Shown here: one piece after another, positions 34,095 through 45,000 of the stretch
Layout: every line of letters begins with the position of its first letter
How positions within the stretch are numbered: position 1 is the first letter of the stretch
Origin: Girardinichthys multiradiatus
Lineage: Eukaryota; Chordata; Actinopteri; Cyprinodontiformes; Goodeidae
DNA: 64,000 nucleotides
Reading direction: 5' to 3'
Assembly (NCBI RefSeq): GCF_021462225.1
Contig: NC_061811.1
Coordinates: forward strand, 23,931,163-23,995,162
Made by a program: the position numbers and the translations under genes
Notes under the pieces: model-generated
Databases searched by the model: none
Seen by the model: the letters and a program-made list of their open reading frames with translations, nothing else
Told to the model about the DNA's origin: nothing

Positions 34095-37000
34095 GTACGA
34101 AAAACTGAGGATGCTTTCACAAGATGAAAAATGAGGTTGTGACATCAGAAATAGATATTACAGAATGCACATCTAAGGCTCTAAGGTTGATAATATTAGT
34201 CTAACAGTTCTTGTAGTAGCGAGATGCTTTGGCATGGCAGCAGACTGCAGAGAATTCAGAGTAAAACAAAAAATGCAAGAGTGCTCCACCCATCTCGCCA
34301 TGACCAAAGAATCTAAGGATGTGGTCACCAAGCACAGTCTGCAGAGAGTCATAAAATTCAGCTAGACAAGCTCTCAAGAGCCTAATTTGACAGAGCTGTG
34401 TGTTTGGTTTGTAACTGAAGGAAAAGGCATACCTTCACATTACTGACCTACACTTCTTGCTCCACCCAGCAGAAGAGGGTTTTAAAAAAGCCTGTTCTTG
34501 GCTTGGAAACCTAGCTCGCTCCTCTCTCATGTCCCTAGTTTATACGGAGGGCTCTTTAAGAAAGATCGTCCTCGCCATGCAATTATCTTTAATGCTACTC
34601 CGCAACCTTCTAAATAAAGGCCTCCCTGTAAAAAATGTAGGTGCTGAGAGAAAAACACTGCAGTTCTTTGGATCAAGGCGAAAACAGTCTCAGGAGCCTG
34701 TGAGATGCAAAGACAAGAAGATTAGAGGGAATTTCTGTGCATAGAGGCTGCTACATTTCAGCTCAAAAGCAAAGGTTTCACTTAGGTTTTAAAAGACAAC
34801 AGTTTCACAGAATTGAAAAAGATACAGAAAAACTTTACAACTTTAAAAAGATGTGCAAAAAAGTAAGAAATTAACTATGGTATATGGTGAACTGGGAAAA
34901 CTGGGAGATCTTGAGGCAGAAGAACAAGTCCAGCATTTATTTTTTATTTCTCCATATATGCCAGCCACAGAAGTACACTGAGACCAAGAAAGGCATGGAC
35001 TGGTATGATATTCACATGGCAAGATGACATAGACTAAAAATACCCCAGTATCATGGTATTGACTCAAATATTTTAAACAAAAACCTATAACACAATCTCA
35101 TTGCTTTTACTTAAGTCAGAAAAACAACAAATATTTCTACTGCTCCTAAATATAACATATTTAGTTAAATATGTTATAATTAATTAATGTAACTAATTAT
35201 TACAGTTATTTATTAGTTTTTTAATACATAGATTAAATTCAGTCATACATTTTAAGTACTTATTGTGCAGAATATTACTTTTTTGTGTTGTTCTGCTCTT
35301 TAATATAAGTACAGAAACTGATATTAGCTGTACAATTAGTTAGGCTATCTACTCTGGTAAAGCCTATTGTGTCTTGACTTGTTTATTGTAGTTTTAAAGC
35401 AGTGCTACCTTATAAAGATGATAGCCAATCAAGGGCCAATCTGAAATCCTAATGGTGTAACAAACTTGAGTAAAAATACCACAGTTTCAAGGGTGAACAT
35501 GTTGATTATTATTGGTACATGTTTTATATCTATTGCATTTATTTACTGTTGTTTTGATGTTGATGCATAGACTTGAGCAAAAATGTAGAATAAACATTGG
35601 ATAAATGTGGTCAGAAGCTTTTAGTTGCTTGTTGCGCTGAACATTACACCTTTGGCAATTCTCTTTAAAGAGATTCACTGGGAGTGTAATAGGCTGTTAT
35701 TAGTCAGGCTATCTACTCATGAAGCCAATCCGAAATCAGTTGTTTAACAGAGAAGACCTTCATAGCTTGCCAACTGTAGTTTCAAAACAACATTCCCCTT
35801 ATAAGAGTGATGGGTGTTGCTCTTTTGGCTTCCACACCATGACTCCATGTTTTCTAACATTTACCAACAGCTGGCTTTGTCTTTCTTTTAAGCGACAGAA
35901 AAGTGCAGTACCAGTATTTCACCCATCTGACTGGGTGGGTGCAGCAAAAGGGTGTGGGAGGGTCAGTGCTTCTTTACTTTATGCCTCAAACAGCCAAAGA
36001 AAACCACCATGAGCTTGACCATCTATTTAAAGCAGTTTTTTTTAACTATTACTTGCCTGATGGCCGGCCCATGTCTAATCAAGAAAAAAGCCCAACTAGC
36101 AACTGTTTTATTATTATAGTTTTCATTTATCATTTCTTCCATCGATTAATTAATTTTTCATGCATTTGCACATGCTATACCAACGGGTCCTCCTGCATGT
36201 AAATTTACTACTCACAGTAGTTTCCACTTTAACAGCCGTCATAGTATATTTGACTCAGTGCAAATTAATTGAGCTACTATTACTCTTTAGTTTTCTATAG
36301 TTTTTTTTTTTTATGTACTTCAGCCATTGTTTGTCAGTTTATGTTTCTTGGTATTACAATATTTCTGATGAATCATGGAGAAAGTGACAATAAAAATACA
36401 CACGTTTCCTACTATTTTAATTTCATTGTGAATTATTGTCAGAAGATCTCATATTACATCCTATTTTCATTGGTTCTGATATTAAACCCTGTTTAGGCCA
36501 GCTCATGGGTGTTTCTAGACAGGAGCCAACAGTTATAGCCCCTGTACCGAAGACATAATACTAAATCAATTTCTAATAATAATATGCGCTGGCACAGAAA
36601 CTGTATCTGATTGGTGCCTTTAAACAATTTCATTTTTTACCTTTACAGTTTTACTTGAACAATGAATTAAAAATTAAGATTTTGCACTTTTAACTTCAGC
36701 TATATTGGATCACATACACGGTTTTGGTCTAGAACCACCACTGGGCCAGCTACATTTCCGAAACATAAGACTTTATGATCACTGACATATCTAAGTAGAT
36801 AATACTTGTCACAAAACCTAATTATCTCACAGTACATTATAGAAATGATTTTAAGTCATTGGTAGTCACAGCAAATATGAACTGACATATGACCAATAGT
36901 GGGAGTGGTGGCCTAGTGGTTAGAACAGGAGGTTTGTGTTTCAGAGGGGACACAAGGGGCCAGGTTCATATCCCACAGATTACCACTCTGGGTCCCTGAG

Positions 37001-39382
37001 CAAGACCCTAAGCCCCAGAATGCTCCCTGGGCATGGCACAATGGCAGCCCACTGCTCCCTGTAAGGGATGGGTTAAATGCAGAAGACAAATTTTGTTGTA
37101 ATGTACATGTGCAATGACCAATAAAAATGATGATTATTATTATTATTATTATAAAATGTCCCATGACATATTGTCCCTTTTGCTACTATATAAAATCTGC
37201 ATGGTGGTGGCACCATCATGCTAAGGCTCTGTTTGTCGTCAGTGGCTCTATTGTATCACGCACAAACTATATACAAAATGACTAAAACTGCTAAAAGTAC
37301 AAAATTATGAAGAAGCAAAGTACTAGCTCCGCAACTCCCAGAATTTATACTGACAAACATTTTTCTTTTGCTTCTCCAATAAATTTGTCTTCCCCCTTAA
37401 TTTATAAATTAGCCCAAACATGTTGTATGGCACTAATAATGAATCACAAAGCAGTTTGCAGTCATCTTATGAAGCAAAAAATATTTCTTCAACGATTTTA
37501 TTACAATCAAGTCATTAATGCTAATATCTGGACTTGTGCATGCATCTGTACATCTGTCCACAAGCATTTACCCTCACCTCCTTCGCCGAACTATCTTAAT
37601 AACATGCTTGTAAGCATTTGAAGTAGGAGTGCTTGCTTTCATGGAAGCACTGTCGTGTGATAGTGACTCAGTTGAGTCCAAACCACAGGGATATAAAGAG
37701 TCTGCAGCAGATGGATGGTTAGACGAGGAGACATGTTTACAGGAAAGGCAAAGCATACATTGCGGATTTCAGCCTGGAAAATTATGAATTTTATTGACCG
37801 GTTGTAAAGGGAAAAAAATCTTTTTTCCTGTTAAGCTACAAAGCAGACAAGAAATGAGAAGTGTGTGTAAGCATGCACGAATGCCTAAATGTCCTTTAGG
37901 TTTGAATGCACAGCATTCCCATGCAGTATCCTCTTCCCCATAGGCTTCAGACATATGAGATTCTATTGTTTTGTCTGACTCCTTAATGGTTATTCATGAT
38001 GCAAATGATAAATCTTTTAAGTGGACAAACTGCAGGGGCAATCAAAAACACAGCAGGTTTTAATATTGAGAAGCACCTGGGCCAGATTAGGGCCTGGGTG
38101 TGAAATAACAGGGGTGGATTGAGCAGGAAAATAGTAGACACAACATTCCTTTCCCCAACAATGGTGATCTTGCCAGAGATCTGCAGACTGTGAGTGGAAC
38201 AGGGAGCCTCCACTGTGTTTATGCTGTAGTTGTGGTACGTTAATCACCACCCTCCGTGTAATGCATGTTTCAGCAAAGTGCTCAAAGAAAGGCACTGAGA
38301 GAAGGGCAGGATAATCATAAAAGAAAGGTAAAGAACTTGAATGAAATATATTTTAATTTTTACTGCCCCCGAGGTCTTGAAGGGCATGACAATAAAGTGC
38401 TTGATATCATTTGACATAAGAATAAAGAAGAGTGATCTTAAAAGATTCAAAGATATGTATTCTTTATTTCATTATTTGTAAAAATGTATCCTTGTGCACT
38501 TCAGCAACCATCCCACATTTTTCCTTTTCCTTATTTTTAGAGCACATGGAGAGGTTCCATGAGGTGGGTGATGGAGAATCCATTCCTCTTCGCTTCCTGT
38601 TCAACCTCAGCAGCATTCCAGAGGATGAGCTGCTGTCCTCTGCAGAGCTAAGACTTTACCGTAGTCAGATTGATGCGGCCACCGCTGACAAACAGAGCCT
38701 GCACCGCATAAACATCTATGAGGTCCTGAAACCCCCACAGCCCGGGCAGCTCATCACCCAGCTTCTGGATACACGGCTTGTTCGACACAATGCGTCCCGC
38801 TGGGAGAGCTTTGATGTCAGCCCTGCCATTTTGCGCTGGACTCGTGAAGGCGAACCTAATTACGGACTGGCTGTAGAGGTTCTACACCTTAACCAGACCC
38901 CACGCCATCAGGGCCGACATGTTCGCATCAGTCGCTCGGTCAGTCAGGAGCCCGGCGAGGACTGGGAGCAGGTGCGCCCTCTCCTGGTGACCTTCGGCCA
39001 CGACGGGAAGGGTCACCCGCTGACCCGGCGGACCAAGCGCAGTCCCAAACAACGGGGCCGCAAAGGCAGGCGCAACTGTCGGCGCCATGCATTGTACGTA
39101 GACTTCAGTGACGTAAACTGGAACGACTGGATAGTGGCACCACCTGGCTACCAAGCGTATTACTGTCATGGAGAGTGCCCCTTTCCCCTGGCAGATCATT
39201 TAAACTCCACCAATCATGCCATTGTTCAGACACTGGTGAACTCTGTGAATAACAACATTCCCAAGGCCTGCTGCGTACCAACAGAGCTCAGCGCCATCTC
39301 CATGCTCTACCTGGATGAACATGACAAGGTGGTCCTGAGAAACTACCAGGAAATGGTAGTCGAGGGCTGTGGCTGCCGCTAG
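33737..39382 (+). CDS. bmp4: bone morphogenetic protein 4 precursor (two coding exons)
   Basis: Secreted TGF-beta superfamily ligand that dimerises and signals through BMP type I/II receptors to SMAD1/5/9, patterning the dorsoventral axis, skeleton and other organs. CDS joins 33737-34094 and 38541-39382, 399 residues (human BMP4 is 408). The first residues MIPGNRMLM and then a hydrophobic stretch form the signal peptide; [16 protein letters not shown] and LYRLQSGE prodomain blocks are BMP4-like rather than BMP2-like. A furin-like RISR lies at residues 248-251 (the upstream S2 site) and RTKR at 283-286 (the S1 site), giving a mature chain S287-R399. The mature part has a basic N-terminus, seven cysteines from C299 to C398, an NST glycosylation site and the terminal GCGCR. 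The start is fixed by family N-terminal identity. The split codon (G at 34094 plus AG at 38541) keeps frame with GT/AG borders. No lesion is visible, so it looks functional. Confidence 0.97.
36895..37155 (+). mobile_element. tRNA-derived SINE of a second family, in bmp4 intron
   Basis: A-box-like TGGCCTAGTGGTTAGAAC and B-box-like GGTTCATATCCCA, then GGTCCCTGAGCAAGACCCTAA, and a tail AATGACCAATAAAAATG followed by (ATT)n. This is a widespread fish SINE layout distinct from the 44-kb family. TGACATAT occurs on both sides and may be the target duplication. Confidence 0.82.
37185..37265 (+). mobile_element. Tc1-like transposase fragment in bmp4 coding intron
   Basis: GCATGGTGGTGGCACCATCATGCTAAGG is a short relic of the GGGGSIMLWG-encoding tract shared by fish Tc1 elements. 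Confidence 0.5.
38541..39382 (+). CDS. bmp4: bmp4 coding exon 2 (rest of prodomain and mature ligand)
   Basis: Acceptor TTATTTTTAG ends at 38540. The exon completes codon 120 and encodes residues 121-399, with TAG stop at 39380-39382. It carries most of the TGF-beta propeptide with three N-glycosylation sequons (NLS, NAS, NQT), both basic cleavage sites and the whole cystine-knot domain. The open frame extends upstream of 38541 into intron, but those residues have no BMP4 similarity and the acceptor defines the boundary. Confidence 0.97.
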
Positions 39383-39620
39383 TGGACACATTTGCAAAAA
39401 ACCTGGACAAAGAATGGTGCCTTGATCGAAGCAATGTGGACACTAAAACAAATCAGAAGGTCTTTTTCCCAAAAATGCTCACTTGGACCCTTATTTATAA
39501 CTCTTACGAGGTGTATGTTTGTCTCACTTTTTTGTTTTCTTTGACAATATGATCATATATTTTGACAAAATATATATATATTTATATCTACATATTAAAA
39601 ATAAATTGAGTTCTTATTTT
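39383..39620 (+). other. bmp4: bmp4 3'UTR with first poly(A) signal
   Basis: Follows the bmp4 stop. An AT-rich 3'UTR with a TA microsatellite near 39570 and AATAAA at 39600-39605, about 220 nt after the stop. Further AATAAA motifs around 39770-39930 could serve longer isoforms. The cleavage position is inferred. Confidence 0.6.
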
Positions 39621-40555
39621 AAACATAAAGAAACTGTTTATCCTTCCATAATGTACATTGGATTGTGTAAGTTTTTTTTTTTATTATCTAGAAAATAGTA
39701 ACAATAGTAAACAAGAAAGTCACCCAAAAAGGTATTATTTGCTGGTAATATTTATTGCTTTCATAATAAAAAAAATTAATTGCGTCCTTCCACCTTCACA
39801 AAAAAATTATTATTTTTAAACAAATCCTGCGACACATTTAAAGTTAACTGACTTTTATGAACTAGTTGAAGACACAATCAATATGTTCATAAAAGGCATT
39901 AAAATAAACTTGACAACAAATAAAATAAAACCGACAACAAAAAGGCTGTCAATCTCTATAATTTTGTGAAATTAAACTGGAATAAATTTAAAGATAAGTT
40001 GAATTACTTTACAATTTGTTTTTTCTGTTTTCACAGATCAGTTCTTAGTCAAAGAACAGGGTAAGAAGAGAAAATGTGAAAAAGCAAAGACAGAGCCGGC
40101 TACAAGCAAACTTTACAACTCCATAGGACCCCCGGCTGGCCTGGAGTCCCGAGAACACTTGAATTCACAAAAGACAGGTTTATAAATGCAACACTTGTAT
40201 ACATAATGCAGAAAATCTTTAGAGTTTTTACGTTGTATAAACAGTCAGATTTTAAATCTAAATGTAATAATTTCCGCTGCTTGTAAATGGGCCCCCAAAG
40301 GAAATTCTTTCTAGGGCCACCTCCAAGCTTGGGCCGGCTCTGTCGTAACATGACCTATTCACATAAAAGAGAGTCTTAATTACTATATGATTACACTAAT
40401 GAATTATATAGCAATTTTCACAGTTTTCTATTGATTTATTTTTTGGAAAAAAAATTTGCAGGCGTGTTTGCAGGTAGGTCTTTCAGTTATTGGGGTTTAT
40501 CATTTTTTAATTTCAGTTTTAAGTCAATTCGGCTAACGTGCTGGATGTGATACTT

Positions 40556-40805
40556 GTTAATCCCGTGCCAGCAGGGTTGTTTTGTTCAGCCTGACTGTGT
40601 GGGGGTAATTCTTTTGTTCCTGAGGTCCCCACAATGATAGCATGATTGTGCCTGTTCCCCGACACAAGGCGGCTAAGTCCTCAGAAGAATCAAAGGTTAG
40701 ACGCTCTGTCTCCCGCCTTTGTCTTCTGCGGCTCATGCCGGCAGAGCAAAGACGTCTGTCTCCAACCTGTGCCCCATCAGACAAAAGGCTTTTACATCAG
40801 TTATT
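40556..40805. promoter_or_regulatory. candidate bmp4 downstream regulatory element
   Basis: A 250-bp high-complexity, GC-richer island in AT-rich DNA 1.2 kb past the bmp4 stop. It holds AATCAAAGG (40688) and CCTTTGTCT (40715), both TCF/LEF-like (A/TCAAAG), and a GACGTCTGTCTCC block. Candidate only. Confidence 0.3.
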
Positions 40806-41004
40806 TACAAGCTGATGACTGGCCCAAATTATATGATGTTTAGAGAAACTCCTTTAAACTGCTGGATGACGTTGGTGTGCATTGTCTGCTAGAGATATAT
40901 CATAGTGTCTCTTGGTCAATCTTTGAATAAGAACAAGACAGTTTGATATTGATAAAATACCATTTTAAAATTGTATTTTATTAAATACTAAGGTATTGGT
41001 GTAA

Positions 41005-41092
41005 TCTACCAAGTACCCTACTTTCAGAAGAATGGAACTTGAGCATTATTTATTATTATGCTCATACTTCTGAAACTAGGGTACTTGGTAGA
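41005..41092. other. 88-nt hairpin-forming inverted repeat
   Basis: TCTACCAAGTACCCTACTTT on the left pairs with AAACTAGGGTACTTGGTAGA on the right (one mismatch), and pairing continues through CAGAAG/CTTCTG and, after a bulge, TGAGCAT/ATGCTCA to a small AT loop. Pairing is visible directly; function is unknown (microRNA-precursor-like fold or a tiny MITE). Confidence 0.75.
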
Positions 41093-41289
41093 GTTCAGTG
41101 AAGAAATATTGATATCTAGCAACCATTTACAAGGTGAATCCCATATGAAATACCTGCCAACAGGAATTTGTTGGCAAGTTGTTCTAGCACACTAATGTTT
41201 GCTTCAAATAGAAAGACAAAACGATGAGAGTAGTGAAGTTGGAGCATAATTCTGGGAATGACTCCAAACCTGAGTTAACTGCCCTCCAT

Positions 41290-41460
41290 TACCAGATAAG
41301 CCAATACACTATTAGCAGTAATAAGCTAACTACTTTTAGTAGTGACAAGGTAATTGCTATTAGCAGTGACTAGCTAACTGCTATTAGCAGTAACCAATGG
41401 ACTTCTATTAGGGGCGACAAAATAGCTACTATTAGCCATATAAGCTAACAGCAGTGTATT
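41290..41460 (+). repeat. degenerate minisatellite (GCTATTAGCAGTGAC-type units)
   Basis: Four to five units of about 36 bp sharing TATTAGCAGTGACTAGCTAAC-like cores, the outer ones diverged. Confidence 0.8.
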
Positions 41461-41639
41461 TTTTTGCATTTTATGTAACGTATTTAAAAACTAAAGGAAC
41501 ATGTTCACTAACAGTGATTGAGAACTGTCTGTGAAGAAGATGTAATGAGATACCTACTGCAAAACGGCAGTTTATTATTGCTTGCTGTATGTTGTACACA
41601 CCCAGCAGTCATATTAGATTTTAAGGTTGGTTAACTCAG

Positions 41640-41895
41640 TTTTGGATTGATTTGGCCAAATGTTTTTGGATGACTGCAGAGCCAGCGATGACCTGTTTTC
41701 AGTATTCTGCCAGAGGACTAGATTTTTATTTAAAATGCCCTGGTATTTCATAAAGTTTATGATGGTGTCATGTACTCAGGCCAGTGGAGGAGAAACAGGC
41801 CCACAGCATCTGAGATCCTCCACCACACTTGACAGTATGAGTTACTTACCATGTATTAATAATTCATTTCACACCTGGAGTGCTTGTTGCAAAAA
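41640..41895 (-). mobile_element. Tc1-like transposase fragment
   Basis: GGCCCACAGCATCTGAGATC and CTCCACCACACTTGACAGTA are typical of the minus-strand middle part of fish Tc1-like elements. No inverted repeats seen. Confidence 0.55.
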
Positions 41896-41999
41896 GGTTT
41901 ACTTTCTATATTAATATAAATAAAACTCTTGCTGTGTTTCTAAAACAATGTGGCCATGACAGATTTTAAGATTCTGATTGATCTCCAACTTACCCCCTT

Positions 42000-44006
42000 A
42001 CAACTTTAACTTCAGGGGACTTTTAGTCTATTTTTTGTGTATTGTTGGACATAACAATTTCAGCCTCTGAGCAAAAATTTTATGTACTATGAAATCTCAA
42101 GCTTCAGCCAAATGTACAATGTCAATAGACGAATGTAGGTTTTTATCCTCCTTTTTGGTCCTTAAAAAAAAACAAAGTGAAAAGTTTCAAATCATGTCAT
42201 TTTAAAAATGCGTGGCAGTACGGTGCTAGGTAGAAACCTTATTTTCCACTGAGGTAGTGCTTGTTTTAAAGTTTGAGAAGCACTGTTATAGTTTATATAA
42301 CTTAAAAAGTATGGGAAAATTATGGTTAAAAAATCAGAATAGGGATAACTTTATTTTTGTTTTATTTATTAAACAAATCAAACTCAGTGTGCTGCAGGTG
42401 AACTAATTGCCCCTGTACTTCTCTTTGATGCCTGCATATCAGCATCAAAAAGAGAGGGCTATTAAATGAAGGGCAGATGGAAGAATTTCATTTTTAAGTA
42501 GTTGAAGACAGAGAGGCTGGGAGATGGGAGGTATTTTGGTTCTTTTTTGTCCACTTGCTCAAGAGTCTCAGCTGATCTATACTGAGGTTTTGCAAGAATC
42601 TGCTAGTTATGGTAACAGTCCTTCAGGCTCATTATTAAGTACATAAAGGGAATATGGTGGTTATTATAAGGCCTGAAGTGCAATATTTATAACTACCAAA
42701 CACTAGTAAATATGCTGTTTAGTTTACTAGTCTGCCTCAAGACAAGTCATTAAAGTTCAGGTTTTGTGCAGGAAATCCACATAATCCTTTAAATGTTCTT
42801 AAGAAATTCAGAAAATTAAGGAGCGTGACTGAGTTTGAGCATGAGCGGGTCAATTCCAGAATGACTCTTATAAACAGATCGAGGGCTTTGTCATTCCAAT
42901 TTGACATGCCACTCAGTCTCCTGCAGAAACTTGTTCTCACGCAATTACAGGTGAGTCATTAGGCAGCGGGTCTATTGACACTGGTGGCCTAAGTGATGGG
43001 CTGGAGTCTTCAAAAAGGCTTTTTACTCTGACATTCCAATGTAAAGTAGAATGCGAGTGTTTACAGACAGTAAAATCACTTCCGAAGAACAAAGGACGAC
43101 GAGTTCCAGTAGCATGGCTTTGTTTTAGTGGAAGCACTCAAAGGCTCTGTTGTGGAAATGTTCCTTTTACTTCTAGGGGTCACAAGATGTTGGAGATTTA
43201 ATTGCACATTTTTGTGTCCATGTTTCTAAATCCAAGAAATCATCTGACTTTTACTAATGAGGGTTGCTTTAATTAGAAAGCTCTGGAAAGCCGTGCAATG
43301 TAAACACAAGAAGGCAGTTTTAAACATAAAGTGGTTAACACACATTTGTTTAGCAGATGTATGTAAATGCTTCCCCATGGATGTAGTTCTCTAACCTGCA
43401 AGAAAACCTGGAAAAAATGTATGAGAAAACAGAACATTGTCAAGGAATAAAAAACACCACTTTAGGTACAGAGTTGTTGGAAACATTTTACAATTTACAG
43501 CTTTTTGAATCATCTTAAGCCAATATTGTCAGCTGGAAAATCCATAATAAATAACCCCTTTGCTCAGAGCCAATCTTATTCAAAATTTGCCTTCTATGTA
43601 AACCAGATTAGCAACTTTTATAATCCAAAGAACCTCTTATGGCCCTGGTGATGCTGAATTACATGTATCCAAAGCCACGATAGCTAAACAACCTTTATAT
43701 AAAGACATTTATTTACCTAGTAGAAAATGTGTTTGTTTTAAAGGTAAAATAAACAAACAAATTTTTATTTCTACTCTTAGGATTTAGCACACAGAAAAAC
43801 TAAGATTTTACAAAAAAGAGAAAAATATTTTTTTGGATGGTAGTTTCATTTTTTGGGAAAAATGCGTATGATTATAAAAGACACCAAAGAAATATTTGTT
43901 AGAACATTTTCGCCATTCTGTTGTAACGATTTGTGGCAGATATAGCACAACAACAGTTAAGTGCTAAAACTAGACTTATATATTATTCTTATATTTTAGA
44001 ACACTG
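42000..44006. other. intergenic DNA
   Basis: AT-rich with a more complex stretch at 42720-43150. No gene or identified repeat. Confidence 0.5.
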
Positions 44007-44016
44007 ATCAATTCTT

Positions 44017-44375
44017 GGCTGCATGGTGGCGCAGTTGGTAGTACTGTTGCCTTGCAGCAAGAAGGTCCTGGGTTCAATTCCCAACCAGGGGTCTTTCTGC
44101 ATGGAGTTTGCATGTTCTCCCCATGCATGCATGGGTTCTCACCAGGTACTCTGGCTTCCTTCCACAGTCCAAAGACATGCCTGTTAGGTTAATTGGTAAC
44201 TCTAAATTGCCCTTAGGTGTATGAATGAGTGTGTGTGTGGTTGTTTGTGTGTTGCCTTGTGATGGGCTGGCGACTTGTCCAGGGTGTACCCTGCCTCTTG
44301 CCCAGAGACTGCTGGAGATAGGCACCAGCTCCCCTGTGACCCACTATGGAATAAGTGGTAGAAAATGACTGACTC
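44017..44375 (+). mobile_element. tRNA-derived SINE with 10-bp target duplication
   Basis: The head has an A box (TGGCGCAGTTGGTAGTACTG) and a B box (GGTTCAATTCCCAA), the split promoter of RNA polymerase III; the body reads GGAGTTTGCATGTTCTCCCC and the 3' part GTCCAGGGTGTACCCTGCC. It is flanked by ATCAATTCTT at 44007-44016 and 44376-44385, so the insertion boundaries are secure. Confidence 0.9.
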
Positions 44376-44764
44376 ATCAATTCTTACTAAAAAGAACTAC
44401 TGTAAAAAAATACCAATTACTAACATCTTTTCTCAGTCAGAACACTTTACAAAAACACAAAATCATGTTTTTAAAACAAATATTTTAACACAAAACTTGA
44501 TTTTTGACCATTATCATTATCTTTAAACAACGAAATAACAAGAGAGGTTAAAACTGCTAAACACCTGTTGCCCGCTCAGCAGATATAAACCAAAATAAAT
44601 GAAAAGCAGAAGTTTAGCAGTGTTCTGAGAGATTTATTTTGTAATCTTTCACCACAGATCCAGATTATGGTGGATGTACATGAGTTACAACAGAGGAGAT
44701 CCAAAGAAAGGTGGTCAGCTCAGATCTTGTATTTATGCATGGATTAAACAGCTTGTCTCTATTA

Positions 44765-45000
44765 GGTGACCTCTGAAAGCAACTGGTTGCACTTGTTTTA
44801 ATTTAAGTATCAGGGTAAAGTGGTCAAAAGTTTTATTAAATTTGTGCCACATTTTTCAGATTTTTATTGTTGAAAAATGTTAAAAACCATGTATCATGTT
44901 TGGCTCAGCTCATGAATATACACATCATTGTGTTGTTCAATCACTTGAAATAAAATGTGAAAAAAAATATAGGGGTGTCATTACTTCTGCATGGCACTTT
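44765..45000. mobile_element. Tc1-like inverted-repeat half copy
   Basis: AACTGGTTGCACTTGTTTTA followed by TTTTTCAGATTTTTATTG and the ending TCATTACTTCTGCATGGCAC match the right half of the family seen at 8.6-9.2 kb. Confidence 0.62.

Larger units (their letters stand above)
34095..38540 (+). other. bmp4 coding intron (4.4 kb)
   Basis: GT at 34095 and AG at 38539-38540. Contains the SINE at 36.9 kb, a Tc1 scrap at 37.2 kb and two diverged direct repeats sharing GGCTATCTACTC (35340-35450 and 35700-35810). The region 34450-34745 is complex and could be enhancer-like. Confidence 0.85.

Noticed and set aside
33954..34145. Frames antisense or out of frame to bmp4 (also 33876-34076, 38882-39199, 39200-39397)
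   Set aside because: Shadows of the bmp4 coding exons.
44017..44090. tRNA gene
   Set aside because: The A and B boxes belong to a SINE head; the cloverleaf is not intact and the SINE body follows.
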